Origin: Actinomycetaceae bacterium
GTDB lineage: Bacteria > Actinomycetota > Actinomycetes > Actinomycetales > Actinomycetaceae
Direction: 5' to 3'
Assembly: GCA_030532405.1 (NCBI GenBank)
Contig: JAUNLF010000001.1
Span: forward strand, 62,001 to 126,000
DNA: 64,000 nt
The translations under genes were made by a program, and so were the position numbers. Numbering within the stretch: the first letter of the stretch is position 1; each line of letters starts with the position of its first letter. The notes below the pieces were generated by a model that had not been told where the DNA came from, made no database searches, and saw only the letters and a list, made by a program, of their open reading frames with translations. This document shows, piece by piece, positions 45,737 through 53,066 of this stretch.

Positions 45737-46012
45737 TTAAGACCGTCCCTCCGGCGGTTGCGTTCCATTTTGTGACTGGCCCGCATCGGGTTGAGGAGCG
45801 TTTTGCGGCTGGCTCACCTGATCGGTTCCGGCCTGATCAATCTGCGGATTCTTAGGCTGATCGTCCTCGGTCAGCTCCCGCATCTCCTTTTTCATGACCT
45901 TTGCAGACTGCCCGATGTTCTTTGCGATTTCAGGCAACTTCGAAGCTCCGAAAACCAAAATGAGTACAATCAACAGCACGATTAAGTGCCACGGTCGTAA
46001 TGCGCCGCCCAT
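45737..46012 (-). CDS. tatA: TatA, twin-arginine translocase pore subunit
   Basis: A 91-residue protein: one membrane segment (HLIVLLIVLILVFGASKLPE), the FG hinge, an amphipathic helix (AKNIGQSAKVMKKEMRELT) and a disordered Gln/Pro/Asn-rich tail. Oligomers form the Tat pore. AGGAGG precedes the ATG. It lies 38 bases after pafC. Confidence 0.96.
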   Translation of the reverse strand: MGGALRPWHLIVLLIVLILVFGASKLPEIAKNIGQSAKVMKKEMRELTEDDQPKNPQIDQAGTDQVSQPQNAPQPDAGQSQNGTQPPEGRS

Positions 46013-46050
46013 TGGTGCCTCCTAATCTTTTACCTGGCATCCATCCTACG

Positions 46051-46989
46051 TTACGTATGCCAGATCGCGCGCACCGCATCCCTGTTCTCCACCGCCTGTC
46101 GGGCGCGTTCACGGGCTCCTAAAAGCGCAGTTTTGTCGCTACTTTCCACGATTCCAGAGCCCAGCAAAAGTAGCTGATTTTCCATCCACCTTGAGTCCAA
46201 CACGTTGTAGATTGCAGTGGTTCGCGAACCGTACTCTTTAACGGATGCGCGGCCCTCTACCGCCCACTTGGAGGTCGGGTCTATGATCACGCGAACCTCT
46301 TCTCCCCTACCTTCCGGCTCAGCCGCGGGTATGTCAATATCAACCACCCCTTCGACCTCGACGTTACTCATCCGATCAAGGCGAAAGTTCCTGGAACTAT
46401 CAGCATCCAGGTCGTGGCCCTCCACAATCCAATGTCCCCCAACTTGGCTCAGGTCTACCGGTTTGAAGTTGCGTGAAGACATATCACCCGAACCGCTAAC
46501 ATAGTCGAATCGGAGCGAGGCACCCTGACTGATTGCCCTCATAACCTGTTCGCGCAACGCAGCCACGTCCTCGTGATCAAAAATGACGAACTTGGATAAG
46601 TCGATCGTCAGATTGCGCGCACTGCGCAACTTAAACGCGGCGTTCGTTGCAGTTTCCTTTAAATCCTCCGGTAGGAGCTCTGACAGGAAACTCAGCCCCA
46701 GTATGAATGCGATAGTTTCGTCATCTGACAGATCGATGCGGTCGCCAATACTCTGATAATCAACGATGTACACGCGGTCGTACGCGTAAAAGTCGTCCCA
46801 GTTGAACTGGACCATTTGATCCGGGCTACCCATGCCGAAACTGGCTCCACCGAAAGTTTCTATAGTCTCCCGCACGGCCTGCTCGTCAACCATGAAATGT
46901 TTGGCAATCTCGGCGACGTCCGCCCCTTTTCGTTCAAGTACCCACGCGATTATCGCGAACCGCGTGGAGTCACTTAGGGTCTTAGCCAC
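46051..46989 (-). CDS. pafC: PafC, WYL-domain transcription activator subunit
   Basis: A 312-residue regulator: N-terminal winged helix-turn-helix (about 5-60), a WYL domain (about 150-215, IEGHDLDADSSRNFRLDR) and a C-terminal extension. PafB and PafC act as a heterodimer that activates DNA-damage genes with RecA-NDp promoters in mycobacteria. GTG at 46989 is chosen because AAGGAGG precedes it and it overlaps the pafB stop by 8 bases; a start 26 codons upstream would lie inside pafB without a ribosome site. Confidence 0.93.
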   Translation of the reverse strand: MAKTLSDSTRFAIIAWVLERKGADVAEIAKHFMVDEQAVRETIETFGGASFGMGSPDQMVQFNWDDFYAYDRVYIVDYQSIGDRIDLSDDETIAFILGLSFLSELLPEDLKETATNAAFKLRSARNLTIDLSKFVIFDHEDVAALREQVMRAISQGASLRFDYVSGSGDMSSRNFKPVDLSQVGGHWIVEGHDLDADSSRNFRLDRMSNVEVEGVVDIDIPAAEPEGRGEEVRVIIDPTSKWAVEGRASVKEYGSRTTAIYNVLDSRWMENQLLLLGSGIVESSDKTALLGARERARQAVENRDAVRAIWHT

Positions 46990-47923
46990 GGTGATCCTCC
47001 TTCGCCAAAGCGTCGATACGGTCGTCAATGAAACCTCGCAGGTCGGCGGGCTCCAAAACGACGACATTCTCGATCTGGCTCAAAATACGGTCGATCCATT
47101 CGCTAAAAGATGCGTCGGCACCTTCAATCAAATCCCAACCGGCGGGAAGCTCCCCACTTCGATTCTCGAGCACGTGGCCGTGCTGTCGGATGAGCTGCGC
47201 GGTATTCGACTTGACGGCAAGTAGTGGCTTGATCTGGTCAAGCCCGGTGAAAGCACCCTGCGGCGTAGGATGCGTGAAACTATCTTCAAGCATCTTTAGC
47301 GGTGACTTGCCACTGATTCGCGAAATTCGAAAAACACGATCGTCCTTACGCGCGCGGTCAAAACCTCGCACATAGAGGTTGCCGCTTTCCAAGAATAAGT
47401 ACCACGGTTCCACTGTTCGCTTTTCTGCTTTCGCAGAATCTGTTTTTACATACGAAAAAACGATTGGTTTGGCCGCCGAGATTGCTCGAGAAATAGTAGC
47501 TATCGCCTTAGCTCCTGACAGCTGAGAACTGGCCGGATGTATCGAGGATTCACCGTCCGCACTGCCAAAAATAGCGAGGATACGCGCGTGAAAGTCAGAC
47601 TCGTCGGTATCTGACCAAAGATTCGCAGCCGCTTCGGCGAGCACGCGTTCTTGCGGCGTCAAAGTGGCGGACAGTTTCTTGGCATGCTTGGTTATGACGT
47701 AGCAGTCCTCACCCATGTGGTTCAGTTTTACTTCTATATTGAACCCCAATGCAGACAGGTCGTTTTTGTCTCGCGTGAAACGCTTCTCGATCGACTCACT
47801 TGTACCGTCTTGGTAACCGCGAACTGTGGCAAGAATCTTCTCTTTCGTCAGTCCCCTCTCCGTGTCGGAAAGGGCAAGTACCAGACTCATGAGCCTTTGC
47901 GCGCGGGGGATGTTTTCGCTCAT
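46982..47923 (-). CDS. pafB: PafB, WYL-domain transcription activator subunit
   Basis: A 313-residue protein with an N-terminal helix-turn-helix (SLVLALSDTERGLTKEKILA) and a WYL domain (KRTVEPWYLFLESGNLYVRG contains the core). Partner of PafC. In mycobacteria pafBC follow the proteasome ligase gene pafA; here pafB is the first gene, behind its own leaderless promoter, and no proteasome gene is seen. It is divergent from a DUF3866 gene with only 30 bases between the start codons. Confidence 0.92.
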   Translation of the reverse strand: MSENIPRAQRLMSLVLALSDTERGLTKEKILATVRGYQDGTSESIEKRFTRDKNDLSALGFNIEVKLNHMGEDCYVITKHAKKLSATLTPQERVLAEAAANLWSDTDESDFHARILAIFGSADGESSIHPASSQLSGAKAIATISRAISAAKPIVFSYVKTDSAKAEKRTVEPWYLFLESGNLYVRGFDRARKDDRVFRISRISGKSPLKMLEDSFTHPTPQGAFTGLDQIKPLLAVKSNTAQLIRQHGHVLENRSGELPAGWDLIEGADASFSEWIDRILSQIENVVVLEPADLRGFIDDRIDALAKEDHRG

Positions 47924-47924
47924 A

Positions 47925-47947
47925 GTGTCAGCCTAGCGGGGTATGCT
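47925..47947 (+). promoter_or_regulatory. Leaderless promoter of the DUF3866 gene, RecA-NDp-like
   Basis: GTGTCAGCC (47925-47933), 8 bases, TATGCT (47942-47947), then six bases to the GTG start. The PafBC-dependent RecA-NDp consensus is TTGTCRGTG-N8-TAnnnT: the upstream part matches in six of nine positions and the spacing is exact. Confidence 0.5.
47930..47935 (-). promoter_or_regulatory. Leaderless -10 element of pafB
   Basis: On the minus strand TAGGCT ends six bases before the pafB ATG. It overlaps the promoter of the divergent DUF3866 gene. Confidence 0.6.
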
Positions 47948-47953
47948 TCACGT

Positions 47954-49072
47954 GTGTTGCAAAGAAACGCTCGAGTCTTAGCGATCCGCCGCGAATGGGG
48001 TCGCGCCCAGGAAGTGACCCTGGAAGTCACGGCCGCCCCGGCGGGGGCCTCCTCGTTTTTGCCGCCGATGAGTGTGCGCGGGCTCGTCCTCGTCGACCTT
48101 GTTGGAAAAGTGCATGAGGGCGATGAGGTTCGCATTGATTGCTCCGCGCTCGATAAGCGGCTTGGTACGGGCGGTTACGCAACTGTTTTAGCCACCGCGC
48201 ATTTGCCCGCCGACGATATCGTGGCCGACGGGCATATCGTGAAGGCGCGGTATATGCCCCACCAGCACATTGTGCAAAGCGTGGAAGAGCCCGATTCTCC
48301 TCACCACGAGGTCATGGCGAACGCGCGCGGCTTGGACGGCGTGCCCGTCATTGTGGCGGACCTGCATTCGGCTGTTCCCGCAATCGTCGCCGGCATTCGA
48401 AGCGTGCGTGAAGATGCGCGAATCGTGTACGTGTGGGACGACACCGCCGCGCTGCCGCTCGCCTTTTCAATGGCTGTTTCAAAAATGAAAGAGGGCGGGG
48501 AGGTCGCGGCGACCATAACGTCTGGGCAAAGCTTTGGCGGTGATATTGAGGCCGCCTCGATGCCATCAGCCCTGCTGGCCGCCCGCCACGTTGCCCACGC
48601 CGACTACATCGTGGTTGCGCAAGGCCCGGGGAACTTGGGCACTGCAACCAGGTGGGGATTCTCCGGCACGGCTGTCGCCCAAACCCTGCACGTGGCTCAC
48701 GCTCTGGGGGGCACTCCCCTGCCGGTCGTGCGCGCATCGCAAGCTGATCAGCGTCCCGAACACCGGGGTATCTCGCACCACTCGCTGTCCGTATTGAACG
48801 AGCTAGCCCTAATACCACTCGACATCGCGGTACCCTCTGCCGTCCCCGGACTTCCCGAGGACGTGGCTGCCGCGCTAGAGCTAGGCATCAGCCAACTGGC
48901 AAGCCGCCACCGCATTCACAGCGTTGACGCCACCGAATGCCTGGACGCCCTACAGCACACCGGCGTTGCCTTGCGAACCATGGGGCGCGGAGTATCCGAG
49001 GACGCCCTCGCATTCGCGGCTGCCTCCGCCGTCGGAATCTACGCGGCCAAACTGGCCGCGCGACTCCTATAG
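47954..49072 (+). CDS. DUF3866-family protein
   Basis: A 372-residue protein of the actinobacterial DUF3866 family, biochemically uncharacterised. Features: an N-terminal beta-rich part (about 1-100), KARYMPHQHIVQSVEEPDSP in the middle, and segments QSFGGDIEAAS and VVAQGPGNLGTATRWGFSG that look like a nucleotide- or phosphate-binding fold. There is no signal peptide or membrane helix. GTG 47954 is chosen because a -10 lies exactly six bases before it; a start 101 codons upstream would overlap pafB. It faces hisG tail to tail, with 8 bases between. Confidence 0.85.
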   Translation: MLQRNARVLAIRREWGRAQEVTLEVTAAPAGASSFLPPMSVRGLVLVDLVGKVHEGDEVRIDCSALDKRLGTGGYATVLATAHLPADDIVADGHIVKARYMPHQHIVQSVEEPDSPHHEVMANARGLDGVPVIVADLHSAVPAIVAGIRSVREDARIVYVWDDTAALPLAFSMAVSKMKEGGEVAATITSGQSFGGDIEAASMPSALLAARHVAHADYIVVAQGPGNLGTATRWGFSGTAVAQTLHVAHALGGTPLPVVRASQADQRPEHRGISHHSLSVLNELALIPLDIAVPSAVPGLPEDVAAALELGISQLASRHRIHSVDATECLDALQHTGVALRTMGRGVSEDALAFAAASAVGIYAAKLAARLL

Positions 49073-49080
49073 GCGAAAAC

Positions 49081-49926
49081 TTACAGGCGTGAGGCCGTCA
49101 GCTGGGTGACCAGAATGCCGCGGGCACCCTCGTCGTGCAGGCGGTCCATCACCTGGTTAATTTCCTTCTTCGGAACCATTGCGCGCACCGCCATCCAAGA
49201 CGGGTCCGCAAGCGGCGAAATCGTCGGTGAATCAAAACCGGGCGTGATCGACACGGCGGCATTTAGGTCGCGCTCGTGAACGTTATAGTCAACCAGCACG
49301 TACGAGTGCGCGCGCATCACACCGTCCAGGCGGCGCTTCAAAACCTTAATCTGAGGGTCATCCTGCACGTCCTCACGCGCGATCAGGATGGCTTCGGATT
49401 CGAGCAGGACCGGTCCGAAAACCTCCAGCCCGGCGGCGCGCAGCGTTGAACCAGTTTCGACGACGTCAGCAATCACGTCGGCAACGCCAAGTTGAATCGA
49501 AGACTCCACGGCGCCATCAAGGTGGACGACCTTCGCGTCAATATTTTCCTTCTCCAGGAAATTTCGTACCAGGAGGTCGTACGAGGTTGCGACTCGCTTG
49601 CCCTCAATCTGCGAAAGCTCCGACATCTGCCCCGCGGGCGCCGCGAAACGGAACTTAGAACGGGCAAAACCCAGCTGTTGAATCTCGACTGCGGGAGCCC
49701 CCGAATCCAGGAGCAGATCGCGACCTGTAATACCGGCATGAATCGTGCCCTGCCCCACGTAGACCGCGATATCGCGCGGGCGTAGCAAGAACAACTCCAC
49801 GTCGTTAGCCGTGTCGATCAGCACGAGTTCACGCCCTCGACGACGAGCCTTATAACCCGCTTCAAGGAGCATGTTTACGGCAGATTCGTGCAGGGATCCC
49901 TTGTTCGGAACAGCGATTCTTAGCAT
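49081..49926 (-). CDS. hisG: ATP phosphoribosyltransferase, long form
   Basis: A 281-residue enzyme for the first step of histidine synthesis. The N-terminus [17 protein letters not shown] and the catalytic-domain segment [20 protein letters not shown] are diagnostic. The final ~70 residues form the regulatory domain of the long form, which allows histidine feedback. AGGAAG precedes the ATG, 2 bases after the hisE stop. Confidence 0.96.
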   Translation of the reverse strand: MLRIAVPNKGSLHESAVNMLLEAGYKARRRGRELVLIDTANDVELFLLRPRDIAVYVGQGTIHAGITGRDLLLDSGAPAVEIQQLGFARSKFRFAAPAGQMSELSQIEGKRVATSYDLLVRNFLEKENIDAKVVHLDGAVESSIQLGVADVIADVVETGSTLRAAGLEVFGPVLLESEAILIAREDVQDDPQIKVLKRRLDGVMRAHSYVLVDYNVHERDLNAAVSITPGFDSPTISPLADPSWMAVRAMVPKKEINQVMDRLHDEGARGILVTQLTASRL

Positions 49927-49928
49927 TA

Positions 49929-50192
49929 TTACAGCTTCCTGTAGATGTCTTCTAGGGTGAGGCCCTTCTTAATCATCATCACCTGCGTGTGGTAAAGCAG
50001 CTGCGAGATTTCCAAAGCCGCATCGTCTAAAGTTTCGTATTCGCACGCCATCCAAACTTCGGAGGCTTCCTCAACGATTTTCTTACCGATCGCGTGAACG
50101 CCGGCATCTAGTTCTTTGACGGTACCCGATCCTTCGGGGCGCGACTGAGCTTTTTCGGACAGTTCTTCAAAGAGTTCTTCAAAAGTCTTCAC
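49929..50192 (-). CDS. hisE: Phosphoribosyl-ATP pyrophosphatase
   Basis: An 87-residue enzyme for the second step of histidine synthesis. The all-alpha MazG-like fold shows [17 protein letters not shown] and [20 protein letters not shown] 50192 is preferred to a start 10 codons upstream because TACAAT lies exactly six bases before it, indicating a leaderless mRNA. hisE-hisG form one operon, as in most actinobacteria. Confidence 0.95.
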   Translation of the reverse strand: MKTFEELFEELSEKAQSRPEGSGTVKELDAGVHAIGKKIVEEASEVWMACEYETLDDAALEISQLLYHTQVMMIKKGLTLEDIYRKL

Positions 50193-50198
50193 GCCCCG

Positions 50199-50204
50199 AT
50201 TGTA
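50199..50204 (-). promoter_or_regulatory. Leaderless -10 element of hisE
   Basis: On the minus strand TACAAT (five of six consensus bases) ends six bases before the hisE GTG. Confidence 0.65.
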
Positions 50205-50249
50205 ACGAAAGGCGGCCGCCACCTGTCGGCAGCGACCACCTTTGGGACA

Positions 50250-51284
50250 CTATTTGACGTACTCGTTCGTCACAGCTTCGTCAACGTTGACCGTGGCGGC
50301 CATGAGTCCTTCCACGGTTTGCAAGAACTCGTTCATCGCATTCCACGTGTCCAGGTCTTGCACCATGGTGACCTTGCCGTCTTCAGCAAAGAGGTCGTTC
50401 GTGGCTACAAGCGTTGCACGCGCGGCGTCGATTGTTTCGGGCGTGGTGAGGTTCGGATCGTAGTTCTGGGTGATTTCTACCGCGTGGTCGGGGTCGTCAA
50501 CACTGGTTTGCTTGCCGTCTTGCAGGCCCGCGAGGACGGCCTTAACGGCGTCCGGGTTTTCGTTTGCAAACTGGGAGGTCGTGACGATGTTCGCGCCAAC
50601 CAGGGGCGTGTTTCCATCCGGTACTAGTGGAATTTCGCGCACAGCCACGTCTGCCAAGTCGAACTGGACGGAGTCGTTGTTCGTGAATCCAACGACCGCA
50701 TCCACCTGGTCGGTTTGGAGGGCGGACAGCTGGGTGAAGCCAATCGGCGTGACCTCAATGTCGTCGCGCGTCATGTCGGCCTCGGACAGCGCGGCAAGCA
50801 GGCCGTACCAGTTGGAACCGAACTCGCCGGGCAGGCCAACGCTCTTGCCGGCCAGATCCTGAACTGTCTCGATTCCCGAATCTTCCTTGACGATAATCAC
50901 GACCGGATACTTCGCGTAGTACTGCCCTACCGAAATGAGGTCCATGCCCTGGCTGCGAGCCTGAAACATCTCGTCGCCCGTTGCGATCACCATGTCTTCC
51001 TGGCCGGCCAGCAGCGAGGTGAATAGCCCCTCATCCGCGCCGTGGTGTCGAATCTCGACATCCACACCTTGCTCGGCGAAGTTTCCGTCGTCCTTTGCCA
51101 CGTACGCCGGGGCAAACTGGACGTTTGGAATGTAGGTGAGGCCGAGCGTGACCGACATTGATGCTGCCGGTTCCGCATCGGTTTGGGTTTCCTCTCCGGC
51201 CTTTGGAGAGGAGGGCGTGCATCCTGCGGCTAGCAGTGCACCTGCGGCAACGAGGGCTGTTAGGCCCCAGCGTTTGGAGAACAT
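50250..51284 (-). CDS. ribY: RibY, riboflavin/precursor ABC binding lipoprotein
   Basis: A 344-residue NMT1/THI5-like binding protein. The lipoprotein signal ends in LLAAGC with Cys22. The binding domain shows LGLTYIPNVQFAPAYVAKDD and GLFTSLLAGQEDMVIATGDE. Such proteins usually bind thiamine-pyrimidine precursors, but this gene lies downstream of an FMN riboswitch, which identifies the RibXY type that takes up riboflavin. Shine-Dalgarno AAAGGA precedes the ATG. It follows ribX by 18 bases. Confidence 0.87.
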   Translation of the reverse strand: MFSKRWGLTALVAAGALLAAGCTPSSPKAGEETQTDAEPAASMSVTLGLTYIPNVQFAPAYVAKDDGNFAEQGVDVEIRHHGADEGLFTSLLAGQEDMVIATGDEMFQARSQGMDLISVGQYYAKYPVVIIVKEDSGIETVQDLAGKSVGLPGEFGSNWYGLLAALSEADMTRDDIEVTPIGFTQLSALQTDQVDAVVGFTNNDSVQFDLADVAVREIPLVPDGNTPLVGANIVTTSQFANENPDAVKAVLAGLQDGKQTSVDDPDHAVEITQNYDPNLTTPETIDAARATLVATNDLFAEDGKVTMVQDLDTWNAMNEFLQTVEGLMAATVNVDEAVTNEYVK

Positions 51285-51302
51285 CTTCGTGTCCTTTCGT
51301 GA

Positions 51303-52094
51303 CTATCGACGAGCGGAGTTCACCAGTCGAGATTTGCGTTCCACGGTGTAGATAAGCATGTACACCGTCATCGCCATCACGCACAGCAAAGTGATCGTCA
51401 CGAACATTCCTGTCGTGTCGACGCTGTTTCGTTGGATTGTGAGGACGGTGCCGAGCCCGGCGCCTCCCATCACCATCTCGCCAACCACCGCACCGGTTAC
51501 GGATAGTGTGAAACCGTTGCGGACGCCCGCGAGGATGGAGGGCAGTGCCAGGGGTGCTTCCATGTAGAACAAGAGGGATAAACCAGAGGCTCCGTCAAGG
51601 CGCGCTGCATCTAGAACGTCTTCGTCTAGGTGGCGCAATCCCGTTGTTGAAGTCACGAGGATGGGGAAGAAAACCATTAGCGTACAAAGCGCGACGATTG
51701 CGCTTGTTCCGTAGCCGATCCACAGGACGAGTAGGGGCGCTACCGCGATTGCTGGGATCGCTTGCGTGGCGCCTAGGAACGGTTCAACTGCGGCGGCGAA
51801 AATCCGTGACTTGTAGATTAAGTACGACAGCGGCAATGCGATTAGGGCGCCGAAGAGGCATCCCAGTAAGGCTTCTTGCGCGGTCGTCCATAAACTTGCC
51901 CACAGGGCTTCGTTGGAAAGTTCGATACCGAATCTGGATGCGTAATCAGTTGGGCTTGGCAATACCCAGGCTTCCACACCGGACCACGTGGTGGTGATCC
52001 ACCAGCCGGCTACCAGGAAGAGGGCGAGGACCAAGGGAGCACCAATGGCTATTACAGCCGGTGTTTGCTTCTTGTACACCTGCCGAACTGACAC
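51303..52094 (-). CDS. ribX: RibX, riboflavin ABC transporter permease
   Basis: A 263-residue permease with six membrane segments. The cytoplasmic EAA-type loop contains LDEDVLDAARLDGASGLSLL (DAARLDGAS), the site that contacts the ATPase. It resembles ThiX/SsuC permeases; the FMN riboswitch upstream argues for riboflavin. GTG start at 52094 has GAAGGAAC before it. No ATPase gene is adjacent, so a shared ATPase elsewhere must serve it. Confidence 0.88.
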   Translation of the reverse strand: MSVRQVYKKQTPAVIAIGAPLVLALFLVAGWWITTTWSGVEAWVLPSPTDYASRFGIELSNEALWASLWTTAQEALLGCLFGALIALPLSYLIYKSRIFAAAVEPFLGATQAIPAIAVAPLLVLWIGYGTSAIVALCTLMVFFPILVTSTTGLRHLDEDVLDAARLDGASGLSLLFYMEAPLALPSILAGVRNGFTLSVTGAVVGEMVMGGAGLGTVLTIQRNSVDTTGMFVTITLLCVMAMTVYMLIYTVERKSRLVNSARR

Positions 52095-52096
52095 GT

Positions 52097-52131
52097 TGTT
52101 CCTTCGTTAAACCACTACTCGTCCGGGAACA
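52097..52131 (-). promoter_or_regulatory. Possible Shine-Dalgarno-sequestering stem of the FMN riboswitch
   Basis: In the transcript, TGTTCC (52131-52126) can pair with GGAACA (52102-52097), which carries the ribX ribosome site. The loop is 23 bases. A translational off-switch is the likely expression platform; no terminator with a U-tract was found. Confidence 0.4.
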
Positions 52132-52159
52132 CGGCAGGCACGCACCCATGCATCATGGA

Positions 52160-52280
52160 CGCGTTAGCTCCTCCCATCCGGACTTTAACCGTCGGTACTG
52201 GAATCTCACCAGATCAACCGCTTTCGCGGGTCGCGGACTTTAACCGCCGGCTCGGAATTACACCGACCCCGGAGCACGCC
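52160..52280 (-). ncRNA. FMN riboswitch (RFN element)
   Basis: On the minus strand all conserved blocks are present in order: CGGGGTCGGTGTAATTCCGA, CCGGCGGTTAAAGTCCGCGA, GGTGAGATTCCAGTACCGAC, GGTTAAAGTCCGGATGGGAG. It lies 65 bases before ribX. Bound FMN normally turns the downstream gene off, so riboflavin uptake is made when flavin is short. Confidence 0.97.
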
Positions 52281-52284
52281 CTCA

Positions 52285-52290
52285 ATAATA
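52285..52290 (-). promoter_or_regulatory. -10 element of the riboswitch-ribXY operon
   Basis: TATTAT on the minus strand would place the transcription start at the first base of the FMN aptamer. The -35 would fall inside the rpe terminator and was not clear. Confidence 0.5.
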
Positions 52291-52295
52291 CACGC

Positions 52296-52343
52296 AAAAC
52301 CACACGGTCGCGTTACAAGTAGGACACAGCGCCGTGTGGTTTT
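52296..52343. terminator. Terminator after the carB...rpe cluster
   Basis: A 12-bp perfect stem, AAAACCACACGG (52296-52307) with CCGTGTGGTTTT (52332-52343), 34 bases past the rpe stop. The A/T ends give a U-tract on either strand. Confidence 0.85.
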
Positions 52344-52377
52344 ACAGGAAAATATGCGTGCTGGAGGGCGGGCTTAG

Positions 52378-53046
52378 CTAGTGCGCGTGCATGGTTTGCG
52401 CCGCGATACGGCGAAGTTCTTCGACTTCGGCGTAGGCGTCCTCGGCCTTGAATACGGCGGACCCGGCTACGAACACGTCGGCACCTGCTTCCGCTGCCAG
52501 CGTAATTGTCTTGCGGTTTACGCCGCCGTCAACCTGGATCGCAATGTCGAGGTCGCGGCTTTGGGCGGCTTCGCGCACTCGGCGGATCTTCGGCATTTGT
52601 GACTCAAGGAATGATTGACCGCCGAAGCCGGGCTCTACGGTCATCACGAGGATCATGTCGAAGGATTCCAGCAGATCAACGTAATTGTGGATGTCCGTGT
52701 CGGGGCGCAATCCCAGGCCGACCTTTGCGCCCTGGCTTCGAATTTCGCGCGCAAGACGAAGGGGCGCGGACGCTGCTTCGGCGTGGAAGGTCACGGAAGC
52801 GGCACCGGCTTCGGCGTATCCGGGCGCCCAGCGGTCGGGGTCTTCGATCATCAGGTGGCAGTCGACCGGCAAAATGTTTCGCTGCACGACGGCCTCAACG
52901 ACGGGAAGTCCCCACGTCAGGTTTGGCACGAAGTGGTTGTCCATAATGTCCACGTGCGCGAAGTCAGCGTTTCGAATCTTGTCTAGTTCGCCCGCGAGGT
53001 TCGAAATGTCGCAGTTCAGGATCGAAGGGCTAATCGTCGGTTCCAT
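52378..53046 (-). CDS. rpe: Ribulose-phosphate 3-epimerase
   Basis: A 222-residue TIM-barrel enzyme interconverting ribulose-5-phosphate and xylulose-5-phosphate. Metal and catalytic motifs: SILNCDISNL, FAHVDIMDNHFVPN, VDCHLMIEDP, MTVEPGFGGQ and IQVDGGVN. GGAGG precedes the ATG. It is the last gene of the block and complements tkt-zwf-opcA-pgl at 4.7-10 kb. Confidence 0.97.
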   Translation of the reverse strand: MEPTISPSILNCDISNLAGELDKIRNADFAHVDIMDNHFVPNLTWGLPVVEAVVQRNILPVDCHLMIEDPDRWAPGYAEAGAASVTFHAEAASAPLRLAREIRSQGAKVGLGLRPDTDIHNYVDLLESFDMILVMTVEPGFGGQSFLESQMPKIRRVREAAQSRDLDIAIQVDGGVNRKTITLAAEAGADVFVAGSAVFKAEDAYAEVEELRRIAAQTMHAH

Positions 53047-53066
53047 GATTCCTCCAGGTTTTACGC

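Noticed and set aside
47651-47953. Longer N-terminus for the DUF3866 protein
   Set aside because: It would be antisense to the start of pafB; a leaderless -10 lies exactly six bases before GTG 47954.
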